DNA of 64,000 bases, taken from Bacteroidales bacterium UBA4295 (GTDB lineage Bacteria > Bacteroidota > Bacteroidia > Bacteroidales > Paludibacteraceae). The stretch spans positions 1-64,000 of the forward strand of contig DGVB01000012.1 of NCBI GenBank assembly GCA_002395805.1, written 5' to 3'. Below are positions 8,700 through 17,429 of the stretch, one piece after another. The notes under the pieces are model-generated. The model searched no databases, was not told the origin of the DNA, and worked only from the letters and a program-made list of their open reading frames with translations. Both the position numbers and the translations under genes were made by a program. Position 1 is the stretch's first letter, and every line of letters starts with the position of its first letter.

Positions 8700-10201
8700 T
8701 CTTTTATTTCACTTCCGGTTAAGGTATACGTCTTGCCTTCGCGGAGGAAATACACCTGCCCGTTGTAAATAATCTTTCGAACACCGGTCTCCGGAAGATC
8801 AACTTCCTCCACGCCCTGCTGATCCATGCTAACATATACGGTGTAATTACCTCTGTCTCCGCCTTCTACCGCCAACTCATACCCTTCCGGCTGCGTCTTA
8901 CTGCGGTATTTGCCTACACGCACGATCACCTTGCCGCGATGTCCCTGAACCGTTGCGCTATATTGATACTGTCCGCTCGTCTCCTCCAGCACGTCCGACT
9001 CACTATGAATTCCTACACGCTTGCGAACGGCAATCAACTCATTGATTTCCTCCTTGTAACTCGCCCAATGCGGATAGAACACACACGGTACACCGGGCAT
9101 CATCAGCATATACGCACTCGCCTGCAAAACGTAATCTTTGTTCGTCGTTGTCGTCAGATCAGTAGTCGGGGTAAACTGGTTATCGCCGTACGCCGTCCCG
9201 CGGTCAAACGTATCATGGTTGTCGATGAACGTCACCGAATAACGCTCCAGACCATGCTTGCGCAGCCCCTCAAACGCCTTGTTTGCATTCAACTTGCCGT
9301 ACGAACCGGTTACGATCCCCTTCATCGAGTATTTCGCCTGGAAATCAAACACCATCGTATTATATTCGCACTCTTCCAAATGCTGTTTCTGACGATTTAT
9401 ACTTTGCCACAACTCCGAAACGGACATATACGGCTGAGCCGCTTCGTTGTACATCTTCAGATACCGACCATGGAAACCCAAGGTCATATCGTACCGGAAT
9501 CCGTCGTATTTCATCGTGTTCAACAACCATTGCGTATAAGCCTTCGACCAGTTTTGTACCACCTCGCTCTGATGATCCAAATCGCGTGCACCATCAAAAT
9601 TATCGCCCGTATCGTTCGCTCCGCGGTCTGTATAGTCCGCGCCGTAACAAGAGGATTTCGTATTCGTAAAGCCCTCGTCGTTACGGCAGATCTCTTTCTG
9701 CGTCAAGGTAAACGTACCGTAACTGCCGAAGTTATCCGTCCAGAAATTGCACCAATTCGACAGGTTACCGCGATGGTTCAGCACTACATCCGCCAGCACC
9801 TTGGTATTGCCTTTATGCAGCGCGTTAATCAGGTTGCTCAACGCCGTTTTGGTACCCCAGTCGCTCTCCTGATTGCTATACTGCTTGGCGGAGTAACCCA
9901 CGCCGCAACCCGTCGGACCGGCACTTGGCGGAAACCATACGACGTCAAAATTGGCATTGATGGCCGCCGTGTCTTTGAGCAAATCAATCCATTTCGTACG
10001 ACCGAACTTGCTGTCCGTGCTCGTCTTAGCCTTGTAACTGTCCCAATAGAATGCCTGCAACATGACATCTTCGCATTCCGCAGGCACACCGGCCTTGGAC
10101 GATACTCCATCCGCTTTGGCAGCGCTTCTGTTATCCGCGTTCAACGCACTCGCACCCGCGAGCAAAAATATGGAAAATACTAAAAGAATCGTCTTTTTCA
10201 T
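8696..10201 (-). CDS. Secreted GH13 alpha-amylase, first gene of the starch operon
   Basis: A 501-residue exported alpha-amylase without the N-terminal accessory module of its paralogues. The signal peptide (about 1-20, KTILLVFSIFLLAGASA) is followed by CEDVMLQAFYWDSYKAK and the GH13 signatures ADVVLNHRG (I), GFRYDMTLGF (II), VSELWQS (III) and FIDNHD (IV). The C-terminus carries the tail NGQVYFLREGKTYTLTG. It lies directly behind a clear Bacteroidota promoter (10227-10258), and each of the next two genes overlaps its predecessor by 4 bp, so this is the head of the operon. No SusC or SusD is linked, so uptake of the released malto-oligosaccharides must be encoded elsewhere (inference). Confidence 0.88.
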   Translation of the reverse strand: MKKTILLVFSIFLLAGASALNADNRSAAKADGVSSKAGVPAECEDVMLQAFYWDSYKAKTSTDSKFGRTKWIDLLKDTAAINANFDVVWFPPSAGPTGCGVGYSAKQYSNQESDWGTKTALSNLINALHKGNTKVLADVVLNHRGNLSNWCNFWTDNFGSYGTFTLTQKEICRNDEGFTNTKSSCYGADYTDRGANDTGDNFDGARDLDHQSEVVQNWSKAYTQWLLNTMKYDGFRYDMTLGFHGRYLKMYNEAAQPYMSVSELWQSINRQKQHLEECEYNTMVFDFQAKYSMKGIVTGSYGKLNANKAFEGLRKHGLERYSVTFIDNHDTFDRGTAYGDNQFTPTTDLTTTTNKDYVLQASAYMLMMPGVPCVFYPHWASYKEEINELIAVRKRVGIHSESDVLEETSGQYQYSATVQGHRGKVIVRVGKYRSKTQPEGYELAVEGGDRGNYTVYVSMDQQGVEEVDLPETGVRKIIYNGQVYFLREGKTYTLTGSEIKE

Positions 10202-10226
10202 GGTTTAACTTTGCTAAAAATTCGTG

Positions 10227-10258
10227 CAAAGGTACTACATTTTTTTGATATGAACAAA
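10227..10258 (-). promoter_or_regulatory. Promoter of the amylase operon
   Basis: On the minus strand, TTTG (10258-10255), a 20-bp spacer and TACCTTTG (10234-10227) match the Bacteroidota sigma-ABfr consensus. The start codon lies 26 bp further on. No operator like those of the fructan locus is present. Confidence 0.8.
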
Positions 10259-10320
10259 TTTTTCTATAAAAATTTTATAACAAGGCATTTTTCTGCCACT
10301 TTATAGGGGTTATATCGGGG

Positions 10321-11064
10321 TTATATCGTATCCCTGTTCACCTTATATATACTTTGTATATATATCTGTGATTTTAAATTTACCTTAAATTCCACTCTCC
10401 AGCCTCCGTAATCCATCTTATATACCCGCTCGGGATCATCCTGATATCCGGGTCTCGGATCTTGCCGCAAGATATATAATATATCTTCCGCCACCCGCTC
10501 CGGCACGTTCCACTCCTTCGACAGAGATTCTTTGACACTCAGCACTTCCAATTGATAATCCTTCGTCTCCTCTGCAAAACCGTTCTTCGCCTCCGGATGG
10601 CTGTCGCTGAAACTCAAATACGGCTTGATATCGTAGATCGGCGTTCCGTCCAACACATCCGCCCCGCTTACAATCAACTCTCCTTCGTCAATTTTCAACA
10701 ATCTCACACTACTCAATCCTATCGGGTTCGGCCTGAACGGACTTCTCGTCGCAAAAACACCCATTCTCTTGTTTCCGCCTAAACGCGGCGGCCGCACCGT
10801 CGGAGACCAAGTAAGTCCTGCAGCAGGCTCTGTCTGCGATTCTACTGCATCAGCAGTCAGCAAGCCGCTATGCGCCTCGCTAAATCCCCATATGAGCCAT
10901 AGATAGCTATATCCTTCTATTCCTCTCAGTGCTTCGCGCACGTTATATTCCGATTCAAAAACGATACGCGTCAATATCGGACTTTCCTCCCTGCTCTGGC
11001 GCGGGATGCCGAACTTATCCGTGTGCCCGTTGCGGGCATATGCGATCACTTTTAACTTCATCAT
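10321..11064 (-). CDS. trmO: tRNA (t6A37) methyltransferase-like protein, TrmO/TsaA family
   Basis: A 247-residue cytoplasmic protein of the UPF0066/TrmO family, which methylates N6-threonylcarbamoyladenosine at position 37 of ANN-decoding tRNAs with S-adenosylmethionine. Diagnostic segments are GIPRQSREESP near the N-terminus, the invariant block FATRSPFRPNPIGLSSVRL, and DVLDGTPIYDIKPYLSFSD. Length fits family members. An alternative ATG lies one codon downstream of 11064. It has its own promoter (11081-11112) and is transcribed away from the tRNA-Phe gene. It precedes the amylase operon on the same strand, but the 119-bp gap contains a fresh promoter, so the two are probably independent. 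Confidence 0.88.
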   Translation of the reverse strand: MMKLKVIAYARNGHTDKFGIPRQSREESPILTRIVFESEYNVREALRGIEGYSYLWLIWGFSEAHSGLLTADAVESQTEPAAGLTWSPTVRPPRLGGNKRMGVFATRSPFRPNPIGLSSVRLLKIDEGELIVSGADVLDGTPIYDIKPYLSFSDSHPEAKNGFAEETKDYQLEVLSVKESLSKEWNVPERVAEDILYILRQDPRPGYQDDPERVYKMDYGGWRVEFKVNLKSQIYIQSIYKVNRDTI

Positions 11065-11080
11065 CGATCTATTTTGACCG

Positions 11081-11112
11081 CAAAATTACTACTTTTCTGT
11101 CAAAAATGCAAG
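11081..11112 (-). promoter_or_regulatory. Promoter of trmO
   Basis: Minus strand CTTG (11112-11109), 20-bp spacer, TAATTTTG (11088-11081), close to the Bacteroidota consensus and 16 bp upstream of the trmO start. Confidence 0.6.
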
Positions 11113-11148
11113 AAAAACACCCGCTTTTGTAAAAAAAATGCAGAAAAA

Positions 11149-11180
11149 TTTGGTCAATTCAAAAAAAAGCAGTACTTTTG
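11149..11180 (+). promoter_or_regulatory. Promoter of the tRNA-Phe transcript
   Basis: TTTG (11149-11152), 20-bp spacer and TACTTTTG (11173-11180). It stands about 80 bp upstream of the tRNA and diverges from the trmO promoter. The stretch up to 11260 holds no gene that I recognise. Confidence 0.7.
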
Positions 11181-11260
11181 CACCCGCTTTCGTCCGAGGA
11201 GCATATTTTTTTGCCCTTTCCGGCGGAGGCCGGTTTTCCCGATTAACGGGAACACCCCCG

Positions 11261-11333
11261 GGTGCCATAGCTCAGTTGGTAGAGCAAAGGACTGAAAATC
11301 CTTGTGTCACTGGTTCGATTCCCGTTGGCACCA
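11261..11333 (+). tRNA. tRNA-Phe (anticodon GAA)
   Basis: A 73-nt cloverleaf. The acceptor stem GGTGCCA pairs with TGGCACC, the D-arm is AGCTCAGTTGGTAGAGC, and the anticodon arm AAGGACTGAAAATCCTT places GAA in the loop. The T-arm contains GGTTCGATTCC. The discriminator base is A, and CCA is not encoded. A terminator hairpin follows within 3 bp, so this is a single-tRNA transcript. Confidence 0.97.
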
Positions 11334-11335
11334 CA

Positions 11336-11365
11336 CAAAAGAACGACCTCTCGGCCGTTCTTTTG
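11336..11365 (+). terminator. Rho-independent terminator after tRNA-Phe
   Basis: Inverted repeat CAAAAGAACG (11336-11345) and CGTTCTTTTG (11356-11365) with a short G/C-containing loop region. It is placed immediately after the tRNA. Confidence 0.75.
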
Positions 11366-11447
11366 CGATTATATGGACATATGGTGGAATCACACAATAA
11401 TCACCCTATAATAACAGTAGGAAACCACTACAAAATATCAAAAAAAT

Positions 11448-12353
11448 ATGAATCCGTACATTCAATCATTGAGACTTCGAACGCTTCCCCTCTCCATGTC
11501 CGGAATTATTCTTGGCGCAGGTATGGCCGCTCACGACGTACAAGCCGCTATGCACAATACGGATAGCCGGTTCTGGATCATTTTCTTCTTGGCTATCTGC
11601 ACAACTCTTAGTCTTCAGATTCTCAGTAACCTCAGCAACGAACTGGGCGATGCAGAGAAAGGTACAGACGCCGAGCAGCACGGCCGGGCAGCATATGGAT
11701 TGCAGAGCGGCAAGATCACGAAACGGCAAATGAAAGGTATGATCCGGCTGTTTTTAGGACTCTGTGTATTATTCGGCATTTCGTTGATTTACAGCGCATT
11801 CTGGTGGCAAGCGGACTTATATGAATTATTCAATGGAGAGAGACTCATTCCTACGATTATATTCCTCATGCTCGGTCTGCTTGCGATTATCGGAGCCATT
11901 ACTTACACGCTCGGAAAGCATAGTTACGGCTATATCGGTCTGGGTGATTTGGGCGTGTTTTTGTTCTTCGGTCTGCTAAGTACGATGGGAGCCTATTATC
12001 TCGAGGTCCAGACGATGAGTTGGGAGATTTTCTGGCTGGGCGTAGCCATCGGTCTGCCATGCATCGGCGTTTTAAACCTGAATAACATCCGCGATATGGA
12101 GAACGACCGCAAGCACGGCAAACGCACTTTTGCCGGATTTCTTGGTCAAACGGGTGCACGATTTTACCAGACCTTCCTGATTGTCGGTTCGCTGGTATTG
12201 TTCGCCCTCTACGGCCACTGGTGGACTTTGTGCATCATACCCGTCTGGGCATGGCATCTATGGTATATTTGGACCCAAACCGAAAGGTTGGACAAACAGA
12301 TGCCGGTTTTGATGTTCACCACCCTCATCGTCGCCGTTTTAGCTCTGATTTAA
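11448..12353 (+). CDS. menA: 1,4-dihydroxy-2-naphthoate octaprenyltransferase
   Basis: A 301-residue inner-membrane UbiA-family prenyltransferase that attaches a polyprenyl chain to 1,4-dihydroxy-2-naphthoate in menaquinone synthesis. Features are the N-terminal SLRLRTLPLSMSGIILGAG, the Mg2+/diphosphate-binding NELGDAEKGTD (first Asp-rich motif), a second motif in NIRDMENDRKHGKRTFA, and about eight membrane helices. Length is normal. It stands alone, with a terminator directly after its stop codon. A start at the ATG of 11448 (MNPYIQSLRLRTL) aligns with family N-termini. Menaquinone is the expected electron carrier in this anaerobic lineage and fits the Rnf operon in the same window. Confidence 0.93.
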   Translation: MNPYIQSLRLRTLPLSMSGIILGAGMAAHDVQAAMHNTDSRFWIIFFLAICTTLSLQILSNLSNELGDAEKGTDAEQHGRAAYGLQSGKITKRQMKGMIRLFLGLCVLFGISLIYSAFWWQADLYELFNGERLIPTIIFLMLGLLAIIGAITYTLGKHSYGYIGLGDLGVFLFFGLLSTMGAYYLEVQTMSWEIFWLGVAIGLPCIGVLNLNNIRDMENDRKHGKRTFAGFLGQTGARFYQTFLIVGSLVLFALYGHWWTLCIIPVWAWHLWYIWTQTERLDKQMPVLMFTTLIVAVLALI

Positions 12354-12375
12354 CAGAAAATACACATAAATGTGT

Positions 12376-12412
12376 AAAAATTGACACTTTTATTTGCGAG
12401 TGTCAATTTTTT
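12376..12412 (+). terminator. Rho-independent terminator after menA
   Basis: AAAAATTGACACT (12376-12388) pairs with AGTGTCAATTTTT (12399-12411) around a 10-nt loop, ending in a T run. The -33 box of the rmlA promoter lies in its loop. Confidence 0.75.
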
Positions 12413-12424
12413 ATTGTATATTTG
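12393..12424 (+). promoter_or_regulatory. Promoter of rmlA, embedded in the menA terminator
   Basis: TTTG (12393-12396), 20-bp spacer, TATATTTG (12417-12424); the rmlA ATG is 22 bp downstream. The 3' arm of the menA terminator hairpin forms part of the spacer. Confidence 0.75.
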
Positions 12425-12446
12425 CAGCCAAAATAATCTAGTATAT

Positions 12447-13322
12447 ATGAAAGGTATCATTTTAGCGGGAGGCAGCGCGACGCGTTTGTACCCATTGAGC
12501 AAAGCAATCAGCAAGCAAATCATGCCGGTATATGACAAACCGATGATTTATTACCCATTGAGTACCTTAATGTTAGCAGGCATTCGTGAGGTATTAATTA
12601 TCAGCACCCCGAGAGACTTGCCCATGTTCGAAGAATTATTGGGTGACGGCAGCCGTATCGGTATGCAGTTGCATTATAAAGTTCAAATGGTGCCCAACGG
12701 TCTGGCGCAAGCCTTCGTTCTCGGAAAAGAGTTTCTGAATGGCGAAGCGGGTTGCTTGATATTAGGCGACAATATGTTCTACGGCCAGCATTTCGGGCAT
12801 ATGTTGAAAGACGCTGTAGAAAGCGCCCAGAATGGCGGAGCCGTTATTTTCGGATACGAAGTAGCCGATCCGCGTGCGTATGGCGTGGTTGAGTTCAACG
12901 AAGAAGGCAAAGTACTGAGTCTGGAAGAGAAACCGGCAGAACCTAAGAGCAATTATGCCGTACCGGGTCTGTATTTCTATGACAAGACAGTTTGCGAGAA
13001 AGCCGCCGGATTGCAACCGAGTGCGCGCGGCGAATACGAAATCACGGATTTGAACAAACTGTATTTGAAAGAAGGGACCCTGAAAGTCAAACTCTTCAGC
13101 CGCGGTTTCGCATGGCTGGACACCGGTAACTGCGACAGTCTGCTGGAGGCCGGCAATTTTATTGCCACCATCCAGAACAGGCAGGGATTCTATGTCAGTT
13201 GTATAGAAGAGATAGCCTGGCGCAACGGATGGATCAGCACGGATCAGTTAGCCGCGCTGGGCAAGGAGATGAAGACCGCCTACGGACGCTATCTGGAGCG
13301 TATTGCCGCTAAAGGATTTTAA
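12447..13322 (+). CDS. rmlA: Glucose-1-phosphate thymidylyltransferase
   Basis: A 291-residue cytoplasmic nucleotidyltransferase making dTDP-glucose from glucose-1-phosphate and dTTP, the first step towards dTDP-rhamnose for surface polysaccharides. The signature GIILAGGSATRLYPLSK opens the protein, followed by KQIMPVYDKPMIYYPLS and the metal-site region LILGDNMFYG. Length is typical. The frame is open further upstream to 12381, but that stretch lies within the menA terminator and rmlA promoter, so the ATG at 12447 is chosen; it restores the family N-terminus. No rmlB, rmlC or rmlD is adjacent. The hybrid sensor gene starts 32 bp downstream and may share the transcript. Confidence 0.93.
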   Translation: MKGIILAGGSATRLYPLSKAISKQIMPVYDKPMIYYPLSTLMLAGIREVLIISTPRDLPMFEELLGDGSRIGMQLHYKVQMVPNGLAQAFVLGKEFLNGEAGCLILGDNMFYGQHFGHMLKDAVESAQNGGAVIFGYEVADPRAYGVVEFNEEGKVLSLEEKPAEPKSNYAVPGLYFYDKTVCEKAAGLQPSARGEYEITDLNKLYLKEGTLKVKLFSRGFAWLDTGNCDSLLEAGNFIATIQNRQGFYVSCIEEIAWRNGWISTDQLAALGKEMKTAYGRYLERIAAKGF

Positions 13323-13354
13323 GTCAAAAAAGGAACAGACAAAAGATAACAACG

Positions 13355-16300
13355 ATGAAGCGTTTCATTCTTTCGCTCTGCGTGCTAATATGCGCCCTAA
13401 GCCTCAGCGCGAATGAGCATTATGTGGTTCAGCATTACTCCATCAAGGACGGCATGAGCCAGAATACTGTGATGGCCATCATGCAGGACAAGCAAGGTTT
13501 CATGTGGTTTGGCACATGGGACGGCCTTAACCGGTTTGACGGATATGAGTTCGTTACCTTCAAAGCGATGCATAATGGCCAGGAAGCACAGGTAAACAAC
13601 CGCGTGGACATGATTTATGAGGATGAGCAAGAGCGGATTTGGTGGGCTACCTATGATGGTCATTACTATCGTCTGGATGCTTCGCGCAAAGAAACGATAG
13701 AGGAGCCATACGACAGTCTGCCGGAGGGAATGCTGGTAAAGATAAGCGATGCGGAGCAGCACACCAAAGTGGACTCCCGCGGCGTGATATGGCAATCAGA
13801 TGACCAATACGGTATATTACGTTACCGCTTCGGCCAATGGAAGCGCTTCACTCCTCCATTGGACAGCCGCTACGCGGGATTGCTGAGGCAGCATTTCTTC
13901 TTACTGGAAGATGCGCAGGGACGCACGTGGGTAAACCCGACAGGCGGAGGATGGAGCTACTATGACTACGAGAAAGACGAACTGGTCTATCCGATAGAAG
14001 GGTTGACCAACATGATCCACACCGCCTACGTTGACCGTGACGGGTTGATGTGGATATCCACCTACGACGGCGGTGTTGATTGCATCAACATGGAACCTAC
14101 TCCTTACCAACTGCACGACATGCGACGCAGCCCGAATGACAATGGCGAAGTACGTGCATTTGCTATTACGCATCAGGGAGAAGTGCTCAAGATGATTAAA
14201 TCCGAGACGAACGTCTATTGCGCTTTAGAGAGTTCGTTCGGAATGCTGTACGGCACGAAAGGCAAAGGTCTGCTCAGCGCGAAAGGGCAACGGATCCCGA
14301 CAACTCATCCCGATATCTATGATATCGAAGAAGGCGAAGACAGCACATTGTATATCGCCACATACGGCGGAGGAGTGAATATCCTGCGGCATGAAGGCCA
14401 TCGATGGAGTGCGCCTCAAGTGGTAGGCAACGGCATGAAAGTGCGTGATATCGAGATGGTAGACGATTGCCTATGGTGCGGTACCACAACCGGTATTCTA
14501 AAGGTCAATCTGCAGAATATGGAATGCACCGTTATTCCCAGCTATGATATTCGCGCGCTATGTTACAGCCACGGGCGGCTGTGGCTCGGCTCCTTCGGCG
14601 GCGGATTGCTGACGCTGGATCCCAAAGAGACGACGCATGAGATTACACATGTAGAGACCTACCAGGATATTATCCTCAGTATGACATGTGACAAAGAGAA
14701 CCTTTGGTTTACCTCGGAGAGTAATATCACCCAGCTGAACTTGGAGACAGGCGACCTCTACTATTACGATGCATTGGACGGAGAAGCAAATATCTATTTC
14801 ACGGAAGCGGAAGCGTTGCTCATTCCCGACGGACAGATTTTATTTGGTTACTCGAACGGCTATTGTTCTTTTGATCCCAGCCGAATCCATCGGTCCGAAT
14901 CTGTTCCTCCGCTGCGAATCACCAGGATAGAAGTAGCCGACTCGCTACTCTATGATGATACGATTTCTATTCCCCATAAGAGCAATATTGAGATCGAATA
15001 TTCAGCTATGGACTTTGTAGGTGCCAGCCAGATAGTATATTATTACAAGATGGACGGCATTGACAAAGAATGGCGACAAGCGCAAGATATACGACATGTG
15101 ACGTACAACAACCTGCATCACGGCACTTATGTCTTTCATGTCCGTTCTACCAATAGGGAAGGAATCGAGGTAGAGAATGAGCAACAATTGGTAATTCATG
15201 TGAAGACCCCCGAATGGCTGTCATGGTGGGCTATCCTGTTATACATCATAGGAATTATATTATTTATCGGACTTGTAGCTTATGCGGTATCGGTGTATAA
15301 CGGACTGAGACAAAAAGTAATAGTGGAGCAACAAGTGACGGATATCAAACTCCGGTTCTTCACCAATATCAGCCACGAGTTACGTACTCCGCTGACTCTG
15401 ATCGTCGCACCTATTGAAAACATCCTTCAGAACGAGCGCATCAGCCAAAGTGTGCGCAGCCAGTTGGAGATTGTACAGAGTAATGGCCAACGAATGCTGC
15501 GGATGGTAAACCAACTGCTGGAATTCCGCAAGGTACAGAACCAGAAGATGAAACTGAAACTGCAGCAGACGATGCTGAGCAGTTTGGTAGAAGAGACCAG
15601 CGCCAATTTCCGCAAAGAAGCCTACGAGAAACATATCCATTTTGAGATTGAAAACCGGACGGAGGATTCGACCGTCTGGGTGGACCGCGAGCGTATGGAT
15701 ACCGTCTTGTGGAATCTGCTGAGTAATGCATTCAAATTCACTCCGGCCGGTAAATCCATCCGAGTCATCATTGATTCCAAACCGGGATTCGTGACGCTGG
15801 CGGTAGAAGACGAAGGAGTAGGCATCGCGCCCGAGAAACGAAACGTGCTCTTTGAGCGATTCTCCAGCAATAACGAACTGAATAATTCCGGCATCACAGG
15901 CACAGGTATCGGAATGAACCTTACCAAAGAATTAGTGGACTTGCATCATGGCTATATAGAGGTAGAGAGCGAGGTAGGGAAAGGTACCAAGATCACTATC
16001 CTACTCCATACCGGGAAGGAGCATTTTGACGAGAGTGTAGAGTTTATTGCCGATGATATCTCTTCGGCTCAAGCTGCTGTTGCGCCTACCTTCGAAGACA
16101 AAATGGAGCAGTTGGAGCAAGAGCAACAAGACATGCCTCGGACTATACTGGTAGTGGACGACAATACGGACATGCGCAATTTCCTGACCAAGATATTGAG
16201 CCATGATTATCATATCGAGTCTGCAGCGGACGGAGAGGAGGCAGAAGAGATCATCCGTACCAAACAGATAGATCTGGTTGTGACCGATCTGATGATGCCG

Positions 16301-16915
16301 AAGATTGATGGTCTGCAGTTGACGCAATGGATCAAACAGAACAGGGATTTTGATTTTATCCCTGTCATTCTGCTGACCGCCAAGACCGCCATCGAGAGCC
16401 GGTTGCAAGCATTGGACTTCGGAGCGGATGACTACGTCACAAAACCATTTGAACCCGAATATTTACGGGCGAGAGTGCATAATATTTTGGTGCAACGCGA
16501 TCAGCTGGAGCAGAGTTATCGTCAGCGCTTAATGCGATTAGAGCCGCAGAAGGCAGACGAGCCTATTCCGGGCGATGCCTTCCTGGCCAAACTGCTGGAT
16601 GTGATGGAAAAGCAGATGGACAATAACACCCTGACAGTTGACGAACTGGTGGAAGAGATGGGCATGGGACGAACCGTATTCTTCAACAAACTGAAGAGTC
16701 TGACAGGTCTCAGTCCGGTAGAGTTCATCCGCGAAATGCGTATCAAACGCGCCGCACAATTATTGGAAGAGCGGCAATATAATATCACAGAGGTGACCTA
16801 TATGGTAGGCATGAACGATAGCCGCTATTTCGCTAAATGCTTCAAGAACACCTACGGTATTACACCAAGCGAATATCGCCGCGCTGCATTAGAAAGGAAA
16901 GGTAACAGTGAGTAA
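13355..16915 (+). CDS. Hybrid two-component system sensor-regulator (HTCS)
   Basis: A 1186-residue protein combining sensor kinase and response regulator. A signal peptide (1-20) leads to a periplasmic beta-propeller of Reg_prop repeats (about 25-520, with GFMWFGTWDGLNRFDG and LWLGSFGGGLL), then a Y_Y_Y domain (about 535-605) and one membrane helix (about 623-648). Inside the cell are HisKA (phosphorylatable His in NISHELRTPL, near 673), HATPase (about 780-885, GTGIGMNLTKEL), a receiver domain (phosphoacceptor Asp in VTDLMMPKIDG, near 975) and an AraC-type helix-turn-helix (about 1080-1180). HTCS proteins usually sense glycan fragments and control an adjacent utilization locus. Here none is adjacent on this strand, so its target is unknown. 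The tail overlaps the next gene by 8 bp. Confidence 0.93.
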   Translation: MKRFILSLCVLICALSLSANEHYVVQHYSIKDGMSQNTVMAIMQDKQGFMWFGTWDGLNRFDGYEFVTFKAMHNGQEAQVNNRVDMIYEDEQERIWWATYDGHYYRLDASRKETIEEPYDSLPEGMLVKISDAEQHTKVDSRGVIWQSDDQYGILRYRFGQWKRFTPPLDSRYAGLLRQHFFLLEDAQGRTWVNPTGGGWSYYDYEKDELVYPIEGLTNMIHTAYVDRDGLMWISTYDGGVDCINMEPTPYQLHDMRRSPNDNGEVRAFAITHQGEVLKMIKSETNVYCALESSFGMLYGTKGKGLLSAKGQRIPTTHPDIYDIEEGEDSTLYIATYGGGVNILRHEGHRWSAPQVVGNGMKVRDIEMVDDCLWCGTTTGILKVNLQNMECTVIPSYDIRALCYSHGRLWLGSFGGGLLTLDPKETTHEITHVETYQDIILSMTCDKENLWFTSESNITQLNLETGDLYYYDALDGEANIYFTEAEALLIPDGQILFGYSNGYCSFDPSRIHRSESVPPLRITRIEVADSLLYDDTISIPHKSNIEIEYSAMDFVGASQIVYYYKMDGIDKEWRQAQDIRHVTYNNLHHGTYVFHVRSTNREGIEVENEQQLVIHVKTPEWLSWWAILLYIIGIILFIGLVAYAVSVYNGLRQKVIVEQQVTDIKLRFFTNISHELRTPLTLIVAPIENILQNERISQSVRSQLEIVQSNGQRMLRMVNQLLEFRKVQNQKMKLKLQQTMLSSLVEETSANFRKEAYEKHIHFEIENRTEDSTVWVDRERMDTVLWNLLSNAFKFTPAGKSIRVIIDSKPGFVTLAVEDEGVGIAPEKRNVLFERFSSNNELNNSGITGTGIGMNLTKELVDLHHGYIEVESEVGKGTKITILLHTGKEHFDESVEFIADDISSAQAAVAPTFEDKMEQLEQEQQDMPRTILVVDDNTDMRNFLTKILSHDYHIESAADGEEAEEIIRTKQIDLVVTDLMMPKIDGLQLTQWIKQNRDFDFIPVILLTAKTAIESRLQALDFGADDYVTKPFEPEYLRARVHNILVQRDQLEQSYRQRLMRLEPQKADEPIPGDAFLAKLLDVMEKQMDNNTLTVDELVEEMGMGRTVFFNKLKSLTGLSPVEFIREMRIKRAAQLLEERQYNITEVTYMVGMNDSRYFAKCFKNTYGITPSEYRRAALERKGNSE

Positions 16916-17429
16916 AAAATGGTTCATATGGCTCTGCGCGGTACTGATAACAGCCGGTTGTAGCCATCAAGCCCCGCAACGCCCAAGCCAACGAAAAGGA
17001 GAGACTCCTCAGGTCGATAGCGCTGCATTGGCCCTAATGCAACTGAATAAGGAATTGGCGGAAGCTGCCGACAAAATGCTGATGCAAAAGGCATTGGAAC
17101 AAAAGGAGCCTTATGCTTTATACGAAGGTAACATATGGGTTACTATCTTGGAGAGAGGAGATATAGACAGCCCGACTCCAAAGGTGGATGACGAATGGGT
17201 GGTGCACATGCGGATATTCAACTTGGAGGAACAACTGCTCGAGGATATTGAAGGCACCTACCGTATCGGCAAACACGAACTGCCGCTGGCCGTAGACGTA
17301 CATATCAAAGAATGGCACCAAGGTTGCCGAGTAAGGATGTATGTACCATGGTACACCGCGTATGGCATGCAGGGAACGGACAAAATTCCTCCCTACGAAA
17401 ATGTAATTATAGAGTTAGAACTGAAATAA
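16908..17429 (+). CDS. FKBP-like lipoprotein
   Basis: A 173-residue lipoprotein with signal sequence KKWFIWLCAVLITAGC (lipobox ITAGC). The C-terminal half (about 85-173) looks like an FKBP-type peptidyl-prolyl isomerase fold: DDEWVVHMRIFNLE and especially WYTAYGMQGTDKIPPYENV followed by the final beta strand IIELELK. Whether isomerase activity is retained cannot be judged. It starts with GTG at 16908, overlapping the HTCS stop by 8 bp; no better start is available without losing the signal peptide. It is followed with a 1-bp overlap by another lipoprotein, then glmM and lpxB, suggesting a cell-envelope operon. In related genomes FKBP-like lipoproteins commonly accompany gliding or envelope genes. 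Confidence 0.7.
   Translation: MSKKWFIWLCAVLITAGCSHQAPQRPSQRKGETPQVDSAALALMQLNKELAEAADKMLMQKALEQKEPYALYEGNIWVTILERGDIDSPTPKVDDEWVVHMRIFNLEEQLLEDIEGTYRIGKHELPLAVDVHIKEWHQGCRVRMYVPWYTAYGMQGTDKIPPYENVIIELELK

Noticed and set aside
8939..10183. Long plus-strand open frames opposite the amylase genes, with similar ones at 59854-60993 and 61988-63037.
   Set aside because: All lie antisense to well-supported genes or the riboswitch and have no recognisable protein features.
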